NCBI RefSeq assembly: GCF_000423065.1
Contig: NZ_AUHG01000011.1
Coordinates: 863,779-927,778 of the forward strand
Origin: Christiangramia echinicola DSM 19838
GTDB lineage: Bacteria > Bacteroidota > Bacteroidia > Flavobacteriales > Flavobacteriaceae
Direction of reading: 5' to 3'
DNA: 64,000 bases
Positions 27,692 through 36,836 of this stretch are shown piece after piece. The notes under the pieces were generated by a model. The model searched no databases. It saw nothing but the letters and a program-made list of their open reading frames with translations, and was not told the DNA's origin. The translations under genes and the position numbers were made by a program. Numbering within the stretch: the stretch's first letter is position 1; each line of letters begins with the position of its first letter.

Positions 27692-28336
27692 CTAGGATCT
27701 CACTGCTTTTTCAATATCAGTTTCTCCTGAAAGTATTTCAAAAACCTCGTTATGACATACCTGCTCACCAAGTACTTCAACCAGGGTTTTAGCTACATCT
27801 TCCCGCGGAATTTCTCCCATCTCGTTAAGTTTCCTGTCCAGTTTTATTTTTCCTGAACCCTTATTATCATTTAATGCCCCTGGTCTAACGATGGTATAGT
27901 TAATACCATTAGACTTTAAATACTCATCGGCATTCTGCTTAGCTTGTAAATAATCTTTCAAATCCTCACTAATAGTAGGATTGTCGGCTCCCATAGAACT
28001 CAACATTACAAATTTGGAAACTCCAGACTTTTTTGCGGCATCAGTTAGTTTTTTAGCACCTTCCTGATCAACTCCTTGCACATTTTTCCCTTTAGAACCT
28101 GCAGCAAAGATCACTTTCTGCATATTATTAGTGGTTTGGCTCAAATCTCCTTCAAGGTCTGCAAGAATAGAAGTAATATCATTTTCCTCAAATTCTTCCT
28201 TCTGTTCTTTTTTACGAACCATTGCAATTGGGTTATAATTCACAGATTTTTTTAAAAGATCAATGATGATTCTTCCCGTGGTACCATTGGCACCGGCTAC
28301 TAATACATTTTCCTTATTCATAATTCTTCTTTTCAA
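27692..28336 (-). CDS. NAD(P)-binding atypical SDR (NmrA-like) protein
   Basis: The 214-residue Rossmann protein starts with VLVAGANGTTGRIIIDLL (GxxGxxG dinucleotide site), then ADLEGDL and KFVMLSSMGAD; a YxxxK pair is not clearly placed as in classical SDRs. It matches NAD(P)H-binding proteins of the NmrA/YwnB type, which act as reductases or redox sensors. A second ATG five codons in (28321) is an equally good start. It is the last gene of a four-gene operon with a zinc-free quinone reductase, a MarR regulator and DoxX, pointing to quinone or electrophile stress. Confidence 0.88.
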   Translation of the reverse strand: MKRRIMNKENVLVAGANGTTGRIIIDLLKKSVNYNPIAMVRKKEQKEEFEENDITSILADLEGDLSQTTNNMQKVIFAAGSKGKNVQGVDQEGAKKLTDAAKKSGVSKFVMLSSMGADNPTISEDLKDYLQAKQNADEYLKSNGINYTIVRPGALNDNKGSGKIKLDRKLNEMGEIPREDVAKTLVEVLGEQVCHNEVFEILSGETDIEKAVRS

Positions 28337-28366
28337 ATATTAATTTCATTATTTATTCCTGGCAGT

Positions 28367-29350
28367 TTATGCCATGCTAACGATTACCTTTCCTTGAGCT
28401 CTTCCCGTTGCTAAATATTCGAAAGCTTTTACGGCATCATCGAAAGAATAAACGAGATCTATACTTGGTCTAATCTTACGATCTTCCACCATTTCTTTGA
28501 TCTCTTTTAGTTGTTCTGCATCTGGTTGCATCCAGGTATGCTTGTAATTAGCTGATTTTTCTTTAATTAGTTTGCTTAGTTTTTCAGGTAGCTGATAATT
28601 GTCTATTCCCATTTGTTTGGCAGAATCAGCATCTGGTGGACCTACTATTGTAGTAATACTACCGCCTTCTTTAATAATATCGAAGGCTTCAAAAGTAAAG
28701 TCATCACCTAAAGTATCGAATACAATATCCAGATCCTGGGCAACCTCTTTATAATCTTCATTCTTATAATCAATAACTCTATCGGCTCCTAAGGCTTTCA
28801 CCCAATCAAGATTGGTACTGCTGGTCGTCGTATAAACGATAGCACCTTTTGCTTTTGCATATTGTACAGCAAAACTTCCTACTCCGCCAGATCCTGCATG
28901 AATTAAGATCCTATCATCCTTTTTTAATCCCACTTTCTCTAGTGCCTGAATGGCAGTAAGGCCGGTTAGGGGCAGGGATGAGGCTTTTTCAAAAGTTACA
29001 TTTTCAGGTTTATGTGCCACTACACTGCTGTCTACAGTTACGAATTCTGCTACCGTACCCATGTACTCCTGTGGCACCCTAGCGTAAACTTCATCTCCTA
29101 CTTTAAAGTTTTTTACCTTAGAACCAACCTCTGAGATTTTTCCGCTTACATCGTAACCAATGGTCACTGGAAGATCAAGTTGAAGTAATTCCTTTAAGTG
29201 TCCCTGAACTATTTTATAATCTATAGGATTCAGTGCAGCGGCTTTAACCTCAATTAAAATTTCAGAATCTGAAATGTGTGGTTTATCAATTTCAGCAAAT
29301 TTCAGGCTATCTTTTATTTCTCCGTATTTAGTTATTTGTAATGCTTTCAT
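28367..29350 (-). CDS. Zinc-independent quinone oxidoreductase (MDR family)
   Basis: The 327-residue enzyme has an N-terminal GroES-like fold with AAALNPIDYKIVQG and GYDVSGKISEVGS, and the NADPH site HAGSGGVGSFAVQYAKA near residue 148. The Cys ligands of zinc alcohol dehydrogenases are absent, as in quinone oxidoreductases and enoyl reductases. It would reduce quinones or alpha,beta-unsaturated carbonyls with NADPH. It lies 2 bp after the MarR gene and is probably its regulated target. Confidence 0.92.
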   Translation of the reverse strand: MKALQITKYGEIKDSLKFAEIDKPHISDSEILIEVKAAALNPIDYKIVQGHLKELLQLDLPVTIGYDVSGKISEVGSKVKNFKVGDEVYARVPQEYMGTVAEFVTVDSSVVAHKPENVTFEKASSLPLTGLTAIQALEKVGLKKDDRILIHAGSGGVGSFAVQYAKAKGAIVYTTTSSTNLDWVKALGADRVIDYKNEDYKEVAQDLDIVFDTLGDDFTFEAFDIIKEGGSITTIVGPPDADSAKQMGIDNYQLPEKLSKLIKEKSANYKHTWMQPDAEQLKEIKEMVEDRKIRPSIDLVYSFDDAVKAFEYLATGRAQGKVIVSMA

Positions 29351-29352
29351 AA

Positions 29353-29832
29353 TTATTCATTGTTTTCGTCGACAGAAGAAGTTTCAGAATTTCTGGAAAG
29401 TATATTGATCCAGGAATCCAGAGTTTTTTTCAGAAGAATAATATCTGAAAGTTCAACCTCGTCATTAGTTAAAGTATTTAATAGGTTTTGCGGAATAGAG
29501 GAAGCCTGATCCTTAAGGGCTTCTCCCTTTTCTGTAAGGTTCACTAACACGGTTCGTTCATCGTCAATTGAACGACTTCGCGTTAAAAGATCATTTTTCT
29601 CCATACGTTTTATAAGAGGAGAGAGTGTATTAGTATTTAGTAATAATTTACTGCCAATCTTGTTTACAGATAAGTTGTTTTCTTCCCATAGTACCAGTAA
29701 AACCAAATACTGAGTATAGGTTAATCCAAGTTTATCCAGGTAAGGCTTGTATGCTTTTGTGATGAGTCTGGAAACCGAATAAATAGGAAAACAGATCTGA
29801 TTTTCAAGCCTAAGTTGTTCTTGCTTTTCCAT
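29353..29832 (-). CDS. MarR family transcriptional regulator
   Basis: The 159-residue protein has a winged-helix domain: KIGSKLLLNTNTLSPLIKRM is the recognition region and RSRSIDDERTVLVNLTEKG is the wing. An early Cys (QICFPIYSVSRL, about residue 14) sits where OhrR/DUF24-like MarR repressors carry the redox-sensing Cys, so oxidant sensing is plausible. It is second in its operon; palindromic half-sites at the operon promoter are its likely operator, implying self-repression relieved by oxidants or quinones (inference). Confidence 0.92.
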   Translation of the reverse strand: MEKQEQLRLENQICFPIYSVSRLITKAYKPYLDKLGLTYTQYLVLLVLWEENNLSVNKIGSKLLLNTNTLSPLIKRMEKNDLLTRSRSIDDERTVLVNLTEKGEALKDQASSIPQNLLNTLTNDEVELSDIILLKKTLDSWINILSRNSETSSVDENNE

Positions 29833-29835
29833 TTG

Positions 29836-30261
29836 CTATTCTTTTGAGGTTCTCCATGCTTTCCATGCCCCGGTAGACCATAGAGCCCAAGCTATAAGTA
29901 CCGGTTGAAAAAACAATCTGATGAGTCTTGCCCGGTCTGAATCTAATACTCCAAAGGCATCTTTACCTTCCAGGTACTGGGCAACATTTCCCGGAAATAT
30001 CAATACGAAAAATAAAGCCAGCAACCATCCAACATTTACACGCTGATTCTTCCAGAATAAAAGACTGAGACCTATGATCATTTCTATAATTCCTGATAGT
30101 ATCACCACGAGGTCTTTATTCAAAGGAACCCAATCTGGCACCTGACTCTGAAATTCGATACGGTTAAAAGTTAGATGACTAAAGCCGGCATAGATCATAA
30201 AGATCGCAAGGATGACCCTGAATACTTTCTGTAAAGTTGATGTTTGAATAAAATTATTCAC
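29836..30261 (-). CDS. DoxX-like membrane protein
   Basis: A protein of about 141 residues with four membrane helices and the DoxX pattern (FMIYAGFSHL, then a helix with GIIEMIIGLSLL). DoxX proteins are small inner-membrane redox partners. The frame is open from a GTG at 30297, but that codon lies inside the palindromic operator next to the -10 element, where transcription should begin, so the GTG at 30261 is a better start. It is first in the operon with MarR, quinone reductase and NmrA-like genes. Confidence 0.82.
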   Translation of the reverse strand: MNNFIQTSTLQKVFRVILAIFMIYAGFSHLTFNRIEFQSQVPDWVPLNKDLVVILSGIIEMIIGLSLLFWKNQRVNVGWLLALFFVLIFPGNVAQYLEGKDAFGVLDSDRARLIRLFFQPVLIAWALWSTGAWKAWRTSKE

Positions 30262-30279
30262 TTTTTTAGTATTTATAAA

Positions 30280-30301
30280 CACGATTATATCGTGCACGAT
30301 A
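30280..30301. promoter_or_regulatory. Palindromic operator array of the MarR operon
   Basis: Three half-sites CACGAT / ATCGTG / CACGAT follow each other. They make a 14-bp perfect palindrome, TATCGTGCACGATA (30288-30301), overlapping a second inverted repeat, CACGAT-TAT-ATCGTG (30280-30294). It abuts the -10 element and covers the likely transcription start, a classic repressor position. Binding by the operon's MarR protein is inferred. Confidence 0.65.
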
Positions 30302-30309
30302 CAAATATA
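30302..30309 (-). promoter_or_regulatory. -10 element of the DoxX-MarR operon
   Basis: On the minus strand TATATTTG matches the Bacteroidota TAnnTTTG element, directly adjoining the operator. The start would fall near 30295. No clear -33 TTTG was seen. Confidence 0.55.
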
Positions 30310-30448
30310 AAGTAAACCTCAGATTCTGGATGCAGGTTTAGAATAGGTTTAACGTTTGAAGGGGGAAGGCTCCTTATGCCTTAAATGAATGAAGACATAA
30401 GCCAGTATCTTATGCTGAATGGAATACAGAAGACATGTTTAAAATAAA

Positions 30449-30499
30449 AAATCTCTATCCCAGATCAGAATTATCATTCTTGAAATGGGATAGAGATTT
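30449..30499 (-). terminator. Terminator of the PLP-enzyme gene
   Basis: AAATCTCTATCCCA and TGGGATAGAGATTT form a 14-bp perfect stem with a 23-nt loop, followed on the minus strand by TTTATTTTAAA, about 26 bp after the stop at 30525. Confidence 0.8.
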
Positions 30500-30524
30500 C
30501 AGACAATTTAAAGTCTTTATAGTA

Positions 30525-32369
30525 TTAAAGTTGTGCTACAAATTCTGAAAACACTTTTTTATGTAATTCCAGGTCAAGGTCTGGAGATACTGAAACACGG
30601 GCAATATAATCCTTATCGTCTTCTTTAGTAGTTCCCTGGGTAGAAGTTGCCGGTATGGTCCAGTAACATCCTTTTAACTGACCATAGCTCACACAGTATT
30701 TACTTTCATTGGGTATCTGGGTGATCATCATTTTGATCAATTTATGGTTCAGCTCTCGTTTATAAGTTTCTCTTTCCTCAGGAGTATTTCCTCTAGTGGG
30801 AAGATCTAAAGAAAATACCGAAGGAGTGAATCCCTGTTTTGCCAGTTCTTCAGAAACAAAATTGATCTTAGCTTCGGGTAATTTGTTTTCTATAAAGGTC
30901 ACAAATTCGCGAGTATTCTTATAGGCATCTTTGATCCTCTGATTCATAGAAGGCAACTGCTCAGCTAAAATTTCAACCTGCAATGCTGTAGCTTCATTAT
31001 CACAGAGATGCAAATGCTTTTCGATATTATCTAATAAATTTTCAGCTTTTTGATTGGCGACACAATAGCCGGCTGTACATCTTCCGCCACTTGGGAATTT
31101 TGATCCACTCACGTAAGAAATAGTTTTGATCGTAGAGAGTATTCCATCTTCACCACAAAATTGCACGTTAGGGCAGAAGGTTTGATCCAGTATAAAAACC
31201 GGATCGATAGCGGTATCACCAGATTCAGTTTTACGAACCTTACTTAGAGCATCCCTTAATTTTTCCAGATCTGGAACTTCTACTCTGGGATTAGTTGGGA
31301 TCTCTGCAATGATATAAGGCACTGCATCTTCTTTAGCCACTTGCTCCAGAACTTTATCTGTGCTTTGCACCATATCGTTGTTACCATCTACAGGTAGGTC
31401 AAGGATATCTACATTTTCTAGACATGCAGCCACCCGTCTGGCCTGATCGTTGGTCCCGCCATAACAGTTTGGAGGAACTATAATTTTAATTTTCCTGCCT
31501 TTATATTTTTCCAGAGCCTCTTCAATAAGCCCCATCATAATTCCGTATTGCACTGATAATCCGCAGGAACCTAAAAGAACTTTTGAGCTAGTAGCAGTAA
31601 TTGCCTGAACCGATTCTACAACCTTAGTTTTATTGGTGGTAAAATCGGAATTATTGCGGGTTGAAGACTTTCCTGTTAACTGTTTTAAAGTAGCATAACA
31701 ATCAGCCGGAGTCATAGCGATAGTTTCCCTTCTTCTTACGTGCTGGATCTCTGAAATATAATCTTCATTTTTGTCGCCATTAACTATCAAAACACTTCCA
31801 GATTCTCCTTGAAGACTTATATGGAAATCAATTTTCGAGTTAAGAGCAAGGTCGGTAAGATCATCATTCTGGGATATGTATATGGTACTTCCATTAAATT
31901 CAGGAAGATCCTCAGTTTTATCAACTTTCTTCAGGTCAAAATTATAACCGTAAACTAGCTTCAATGCTTCAAAATCAAAGCAGCCTGGTAATTCCTTGCT
32001 ATATAAAATCTGAGTGTCTTTTTTTTCGAATAAATTCTTGCGAAGCACGGCCATCACAGGAATAGTTTGTGAAGAAAAACTTATCACATTTTCAGCCTTT
32101 AGATCATTCAGTTTCGCAATTCCCCATTCCAGAACTGTTGATAATGGGTGGCCTAATCGAATATAATCATAAGCAGTAGGCAGTTCGCTTAGTGAAGTTT
32201 TATCAGAATTATTTTTCTTATATAAGTTTTCAAATTGCTTAAGGAACTCTGTCTTAGCCAATTCTTCATTGTATATATCCAGTCTGTGGGTGGTAAGTTT
32301 AAGCCAGTCTTGTGGCGTATTTGCGATTACCTCCTCTAAATAATTAGTCACTTTAGGCACTTTCATCAT
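30525..32369 (-). CDS. Cys/Met metabolism-type PLP-dependent enzyme (cystathionine gamma-synthase-like)
   Basis: The 614-residue protein is longer than the usual 380-400 residues because of a 190-residue N-terminal extension. The PLP domain is about 230-600: LLGSCGLSVQYG, PPNCYGGTNDQARRVAACL, an Asp near FILDQTFCPN, and SYVSGSKFPSGGRCTAGY with the Schiff-base Lys. The pattern fits the Met-gamma-lyase/cystathionine synthase clade in distant form, and such 600-residue versions occur in Bacteroidota. Substrate is uncertain: sulfur amino acids are likely. It is monocistronic, with a strong terminator. Confidence 0.82.
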   Translation of the reverse strand: MMKVPKVTNYLEEVIANTPQDWLKLTTHRLDIYNEELAKTEFLKQFENLYKKNNSDKTSLSELPTAYDYIRLGHPLSTVLEWGIAKLNDLKAENVISFSSQTIPVMAVLRKNLFEKKDTQILYSKELPGCFDFEALKLVYGYNFDLKKVDKTEDLPEFNGSTIYISQNDDLTDLALNSKIDFHISLQGESGSVLIVNGDKNEDYISEIQHVRRRETIAMTPADCYATLKQLTGKSSTRNNSDFTTNKTKVVESVQAITATSSKVLLGSCGLSVQYGIMMGLIEEALEKYKGRKIKIIVPPNCYGGTNDQARRVAACLENVDILDLPVDGNNDMVQSTDKVLEQVAKEDAVPYIIAEIPTNPRVEVPDLEKLRDALSKVRKTESGDTAIDPVFILDQTFCPNVQFCGEDGILSTIKTISYVSGSKFPSGGRCTAGYCVANQKAENLLDNIEKHLHLCDNEATALQVEILAEQLPSMNQRIKDAYKNTREFVTFIENKLPEAKINFVSEELAKQGFTPSVFSLDLPTRGNTPEERETYKRELNHKLIKMMITQIPNESKYCVSYGQLKGCYWTIPATSTQGTTKEDDKDYIARVSVSPDLDLELHKKVFSEFVAQL

Positions 32370-32536
32370 TTCAATTTTTATCGGTGGGGAATATAATTGA
32401 AATGGCTTATTTTAGAAAGAAGTATTGGTTTAAATAATAGTTTCGATCTGAATTTTAATTCGGAAAATCACATATAGAAATAACCTGATAACGCTCGTTT
32501 AATATAAAAATGATCTAATTTTTCACTTATATTTTT

Positions 32537-33994
32537 CTATATGAGATATTCTTTAACAGTTAAAAAATTCGAACGGTCTTCAGTAAGGATTAGCAAAATA
32601 TCATTCTCTTCTATCAGGGTTTCTCCTTTCGGGGTAATAAAATTATTGTCTCTGGTGATCATGGCGATAATTGCACCGGTTGGTATTTTAAGGTCAACGA
32701 TCCTTTTTCCTATAGCAATACTGCTGGCAGGTATTTCTATTTCCTGAAGATGTGATTTACTTTCATCCATCAGAATTTTATCTACAGGAGATAATTTTTT
32801 TTCTGAACTGGGTAGAGAAACTTTAAACCAGTCTGCCACGGCGGCAAGGCTAGTACCTTGAATAATTACCGAAGTAAGAGATACAAAGAAAACAATATTA
32901 AAGATAAGGTTGGCTTTTTCAATTCCCGCGATAAGCGGGTAAGTAGCAAACACGATGGGTACTGCACCTCTAAGACCTACCCAGGAAATATATAATCGCC
33001 TTTTAAGCTTCATTCTGAAAAAGCTCAAGCTTAAAAATACAGCTATTGGCCGGGCTACAAAAATTAGAACTGCTGCAACTGCAATACCTATTCCTATTAC
33101 TGGGAAAACCTGGGATGGAAACACTAATAATCCTAAAGTTAGGAAAAGTACAATCTGCATTAGCCAGGCCAGACCATCAAACATTTTAATAATAGTATTC
33201 TTATGTATAAGATTTTGATTCCCTAGATAAACACCACATAGATATACGGCCAGAAATCCATTTCCCCCAAGAAAATCTGTAGCCGAAAAGGTTATAAACA
33301 TCAGGGAAATCACTAAAACTGGATATAATCCCTCAAAACCTAGTTTAATACGATTGATGGTTAGTTTACTTAGATATCCAAATCCAAATCCGGCTATGCC
33401 ACCAATGATTATTTGCATAAAAAATAAGGGTACTATGCTCCATATAGAATCCCCGGGATTCATCACCAGGCTTAAAAAAGCTATGGTAAGGAAATAGGCC
33501 ATGGGATCATTACTACCACTTTCTAATTCAAGGGTAGGCCTCAATTTAGATCTTAGCGCGAGATTTTTAGACCGAAGAATAGAAAATACTGCGGCAGCAT
33601 CTGTAGAAGAAATTATCGCACCCAATAACATACCTTCCATAATAGTAAAATCTGTAATATACCAGGCAAAGGTGCCAATACATAATGCTGTTATGAGTAC
33701 TCCCAGGGTTGAGAGTGAAATTCCCTGCCAAACCACTGGTTTGATGCTATTCCAACGCGTATCCAGTCCACCTGAAAACAGGATGAAATTAAGGGCAACG
33801 ATACCTATAAACTGAGCGATCTTAGGTTCATCAAAATAAATCCCCCCTATACCCTCTGATCCAGCAAGCATACCCACTGCTAGAAATAATAGTAATGTGG
33901 GAACTCCAAATCTATAGGATGTCTTACCAGCAAGAATACTAATGAATAAAAGTATAGATCCAATTAGTAAAATATTTTCAATAGTAATATCCAT
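32537..33994 (-). CDS. K+/H+ antiporter, NhaP2/CvrA-like (CPA1 with TrkA-C domain)
   Basis: The 485-residue protein has about 12 membrane helices (residues 1-390) with GAIISSTDAAAVFSILR and ELESGSNDPMAYFLT, the CPA1 ion-binding motifs, and a cytoplasmic TrkA-C/RCK-C domain (about 405-485; IPTGAIIAMITRDNNFITP). It exchanges K+ or Na+ for protons across the inner membrane; the RCK domain suggests control by nucleotide or K+ status. No operon partner. Upstream is a gene-poor 447 bp. Confidence 0.92.
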   Translation of the reverse strand: MDITIENILLIGSILLFISILAGKTSYRFGVPTLLLFLAVGMLAGSEGIGGIYFDEPKIAQFIGIVALNFILFSGGLDTRWNSIKPVVWQGISLSTLGVLITALCIGTFAWYITDFTIMEGMLLGAIISSTDAAAVFSILRSKNLALRSKLRPTLELESGSNDPMAYFLTIAFLSLVMNPGDSIWSIVPLFFMQIIIGGIAGFGFGYLSKLTINRIKLGFEGLYPVLVISLMFITFSATDFLGGNGFLAVYLCGVYLGNQNLIHKNTIIKMFDGLAWLMQIVLFLTLGLLVFPSQVFPVIGIGIAVAAVLIFVARPIAVFLSLSFFRMKLKRRLYISWVGLRGAVPIVFATYPLIAGIEKANLIFNIVFFVSLTSVIIQGTSLAAVADWFKVSLPSSEKKLSPVDKILMDESKSHLQEIEIPASSIAIGKRIVDLKIPTGAIIAMITRDNNFITPKGETLIEENDILLILTEDRSNFLTVKEYLI

Positions 33995-34441
33995 TAGTAG
34001 TGCGAGTGAATTTTTGAGTAAAAGTATTATTAAATAAGCAACTCAAAATAATTATTCAATTTAAATTTGAATCATAACTATTCAAATTTGCACTATTCTC
34101 CTGATTTTAGAGCTTAAGATTAGTTTGAAAGAGTTGCGTTAAAAACATCCCCATTTTAGTATCTATTCTTTCTTTGGTGAAATAACTTGAATTAGATCAA
34201 AGCTTGAATCCTGGTGATGGGCCCTGAATCATTGGAATTTAGCCAGTATTCCTTTTAATTGCCCCGCTATAGGTCTGAGTATTTTTGAAATCTAAATCAT
34301 AGACGATCTGGCAATGATACTATCGATATAGAAAATACAGTCTTTCATCGCATTCATTAGTTTCAGATGATTAAGATCCATTGTAGACCTGCCGGCTGTT
34401 TTTTGTTAAGTCAATGAAATAATATATGATTTGCTCTTAGT
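33995..34441. other. Gene-poor interval
   Basis: These 447 bp show no convincing gene. The minus strand has a short open run from about 34380 (MDLNHLKLMNAMKDC) that meets a stop after 29 codons; it could be decayed coding DNA but matches nothing I recognise. No terminator-like hairpin or TAnnTTTG promoter was clear. Confidence 0.35.
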
Positions 34442-34705
34442 TCAGGCAGAAGGCTTCAGGTATATAAGTTTTAATTTGGTCGAATGTTCTTCTTCATATT
34501 TTATCTGGATCTTATAACAGTTTTTTCTCTCTTCCGGGTAAAACTCACCAGATTCAACATCAAAACCGCCTTCAGTAGTAAATGAAATACTATGAATATC
34601 ATTTGCCTTTATTTTATCTAACAGCACTAATTCCTCACCCGAAAGCCTAAATTTTTCCTTTAAATGATCAATGGTGTCATGATGTTTTTCCTGAGAATTT
34701 ATCAT
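34442..34705 (-). CDS. Small hypothetical protein
   Basis: The 87-residue, charged, soluble protein starts with a helical region (HHDTIDHLKEKFRLSGEE) and ends in beta-strand-like segments with alternating Lys/Glu. No Cys cluster, signal or membrane segment. It lies 24 bp after a four-helix membrane protein on the same strand and may be the last gene of the glycosyltransferase operon. No family is recognised. Confidence 0.55.
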   Translation of the reverse strand: MINSQEKHHDTIDHLKEKFRLSGEELVLLDKIKANDIHSISFTTEGGFDVESGEFYPEERKNCYKIQIKYEEEHSTKLKLIYLKPSA

Positions 34706-34729
34706 TTTTTAGTTTTTTATTTATAAAAT

Positions 34730-35281
34730 CTACTGCGATTTAGAAGTGCTTTTTTCTTTTTTCCGTTCCTCTGAAATAAGCTGATGATCATTCTTTAATC
34801 CTACAATATGAATGATATTTGTAAGCGTAGTGTAAAGCATGAGTACTACGGTGATCATTATTCCGCTTAGAATTGATGAAAACACCAGACTGGCCCAGTA
34901 AACTGCAGAATACCATTCCATAGGAACATTATCTGCTTTTGTAATGGGGATATTGAATAGTTGAAACATAATCAAGGCTCCTACCAGTAAAATGGTATCG
35001 AGTTTTGCGATATCCAGTACCTGGTAATAATGATCATTTTTTAGTCTTGATTCTGTTCCAGTGCTTATACCAAGTAAGGTGAGCAACAGGGTTAGAATTG
35101 TCGCCGATGCAAGGATAATGGTATTGCATAACATGTTTATTCCCTGGTGGGAAGAAAGTATTAACTGTTTTGCCTCGTATCCGGAGACCTGTCCTAAAAG
35201 GAAAACTCCCAGTCCCGTAAATAAAGTGGCGACAATACCTCCATAAATTGCTTTTTTATTTTCTGTAAAAAAGTTATTCAT
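34730..35281 (-). CDS. Four-helix membrane protein of unknown function
   Basis: The 183-residue protein has about four membrane helices (18-35, 52-75, 98-118, 130-160) and a charged C-terminal tail (EERKKEKSTSKSQ) on the cytoplasmic side. The first loop is short; the TGTESRLKNDHYYQVLDIAKLDT loop is polar. It follows the YqcI-like gene by 25 bp. No known transporter signature is seen. Confidence 0.6.
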   Translation of the reverse strand: MNNFFTENKKAIYGGIVATLFTGLGVFLLGQVSGYEAKQLILSSHQGINMLCNTIILASATILTLLLTLLGISTGTESRLKNDHYYQVLDIAKLDTILLVGALIMFQLFNIPITKADNVPMEWYSAVYWASLVFSSILSGIMITVVLMLYTTLTNIIHIVGLKNDHQLISEERKKEKSTSKSQ

Positions 35282-35306
35282 AAGAAATTTTAAGTTTTTA
35301 TTTTAT

Positions 35307-35960
35307 TCATCTGTGAAAGGGACATGTCCACTCCTCTTCAGTAGCTTTTCCACTATACTGTCTCGCTTCACTGCGCTCTCCAAAATCCTGTAGCACGGGG
35401 TTTATTGAACCCTGAAGGTTTTTGTCCCGCTCTCTTATTTTATCCCGAACATTATGATAAACACCCATTTCGCGTAATTTTTCGAATTGATGATGAAGAT
35501 TAAAGGCTATGGAAGGATAGGGGCTTTTTCTGGCAATTCTGGAGCTTTCAGGATGCATCCCCACGATGTAAAAAGCCCTTCCTCCAAGGCTGAAACTAAA
35601 ATTTTCATTTTCAGGATCATTGCTGACTTCGGCATCCCAGGTTTTGTTATCTGCTCTGGCCAGATCTGAAAGTTGTTTCCATAGAAGAAGTTCAAATTCA
35701 TCTTCGCAAGTAATCTCCGAATCCGGAAAAACAGCAATCAATGTCTGGAAATCATTAGAGGTGAAATCATAATTTTCTATGTAGTGATTAATATCCTTGA
35801 GAAGTTTCCTTACATTATTAACATTACCAAGTTCTCCGTAATTATTTATTCTAAAAGCTTTTTGAGAAAAGACTGTTTGCGCCATGATACAGGGATGATC
35901 TTCCTGAAGTATCCAATTCTTAAAACGTTTTTCTATTTCCATTTTCATAGTAATTTTCAA
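35307..35960 (-). CDS. YqcI/YcgG family protein (heme-dependent N-hydroxylase-like, GntA-type)
   Basis: This 217-residue protein matches the YqcI/YcgG family: an N-terminal DHPCIMAQTVF segment, FQTLIAVFPD, FSLGGRAFYIVGMHPESSRIAR in the middle and the typical tail EEWTCPFHR. One member, GntA, is a heme enzyme that N-hydroxylates a guanidino group; His and Cys residues in the MHPESSR and CPFH motifs would be candidate heme contacts. Substrate here is unknown. It ends an operon of four glycosyltransferases (next gene 9 bp upstream), an odd setting that suggests modification of a nitrogen on a sugar or attached amino compound. Confidence 0.82.
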   Translation of the reverse strand: MKITMKMEIEKRFKNWILQEDHPCIMAQTVFSQKAFRINNYGELGNVNNVRKLLKDINHYIENYDFTSNDFQTLIAVFPDSEITCEDEFELLLWKQLSDLARADNKTWDAEVSNDPENENFSFSLGGRAFYIVGMHPESSRIARKSPYPSIAFNLHHQFEKLREMGVYHNVRDKIRERDKNLQGSINPVLQDFGERSEARQYSGKATEEEWTCPFHR

Positions 35961-35969
35961 TTTTTGATT

Positions 35970-36836
35970 TTACATAAAGGGTGCTTCGGGCTGGAAGCAT
36001 TTACTTATAAGTTCTTTTGAAGGCGAATTTTTCTTTTCGATCCTGGTAGAGGTTTCTAACCAGTTAATTAGATCATGCTTATGAAAAGCGTGAAGCCAGT
36101 TCTCCATAACCCATCTTCCCCATTTTTTATAAAATATCCCGGCATTTGTAATTATTGAATCCAGTTGATGTACAGGAGGACTGTAAACAGGATGTTGCTG
36201 ATGATAAACTGTAGCTTCAGATAATAGGAACCTGTAATTACCTTTCTGTTTTAGAGTGAGTGAAAAGTCGGTGTCCTCAGCCCCGTAGCCGGTATAATTC
36301 TCATCAAAACCTTCTAACACTAGAAATAAAGGTTTTGGGATATAAAAGCATAAACTCCAGAACAACATCCAGTCTGCCGAAATTTCCATTCCGTTAACAA
36401 CAGGCCTGTGCGGATGATTAATACTGAGATTTTTCAATTCCTCTTCCTTCACATCATAAGAAATTTTCTCAGTGAGATATCTGGGATTTCCCATGATGAG
36501 TGTTCCATGAATACATCCCTGCAGAAAAATCTGTTCGAAGAAACCGGAAGAAGGAATACAATCTACATCCAGGAAAACCAGGTGTTCATTAGAAGCTGCT
36601 ATGGCTCCAGTATTACGGGCTTTCGCGATTGGCAAATGACCTCCTTCAGATTTTAAGTGGACGATTTTTATTGGCAGAGTATCAAAGTCAACTATAGCCG
36701 GTAGTTCGTCAATAGCTACGATAATGATCTCATCAGGGATATAACTACTCCTCGAAACCCCTTTTAACAGGTTTCTCAGATGATGCTCCCGCCCCTTGAC
36801 AATAGTTATAAGTGACAGTTTATCTTTGCAATTCAT
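35970..36836 (-). CDS. Family 2 glycosyltransferase (galactosyltransferase-like C terminus)
   Basis: A soluble GT2 of about 288 residues. It starts LSLITIVKGREHHLRNLL, has AKARNTGA, FLDVDCIP (DxD) and FDENYTGYGAEDTDF, the last being the acceptor/base region of glycosyltransferases with a GT7-like C terminus. The frame is open to 36899, but the ATG at 36836 gives a normal GT2 N terminus and only a 17-bp overlap with the upstream gene. It is the fourth transferase of the operon, presumably adding one sugar to a chain. Confidence 0.85.
   Translation of the reverse strand: MNCKDKLSLITIVKGREHHLRNLLKGVSRSSYIPDEIIIVAIDELPAIVDFDTLPIKIVHLKSEGGHLPIAKARNTGAIAASNEHLVFLDVDCIPSSGFFEQIFLQGCIHGTLIMGNPRYLTEKISYDVKEEELKNLSINHPHRPVVNGMEISADWMLFWSLCFYIPKPLFLVLEGFDENYTGYGAEDTDFSLTLKQKGNYRFLLSEATVYHQQHPVYSPPVHQLDSIITNAGIFYKKWGRWVMENWLHAFHKHDLINWLETSTRIEKKNSPSKELISKCFQPEAPFM

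Noticed and set aside
30262..30297. DoxX start at the GTG at 30297
   Set aside because: That codon lies in the operator palindrome at the probable transcription start, so it cannot be well translated.
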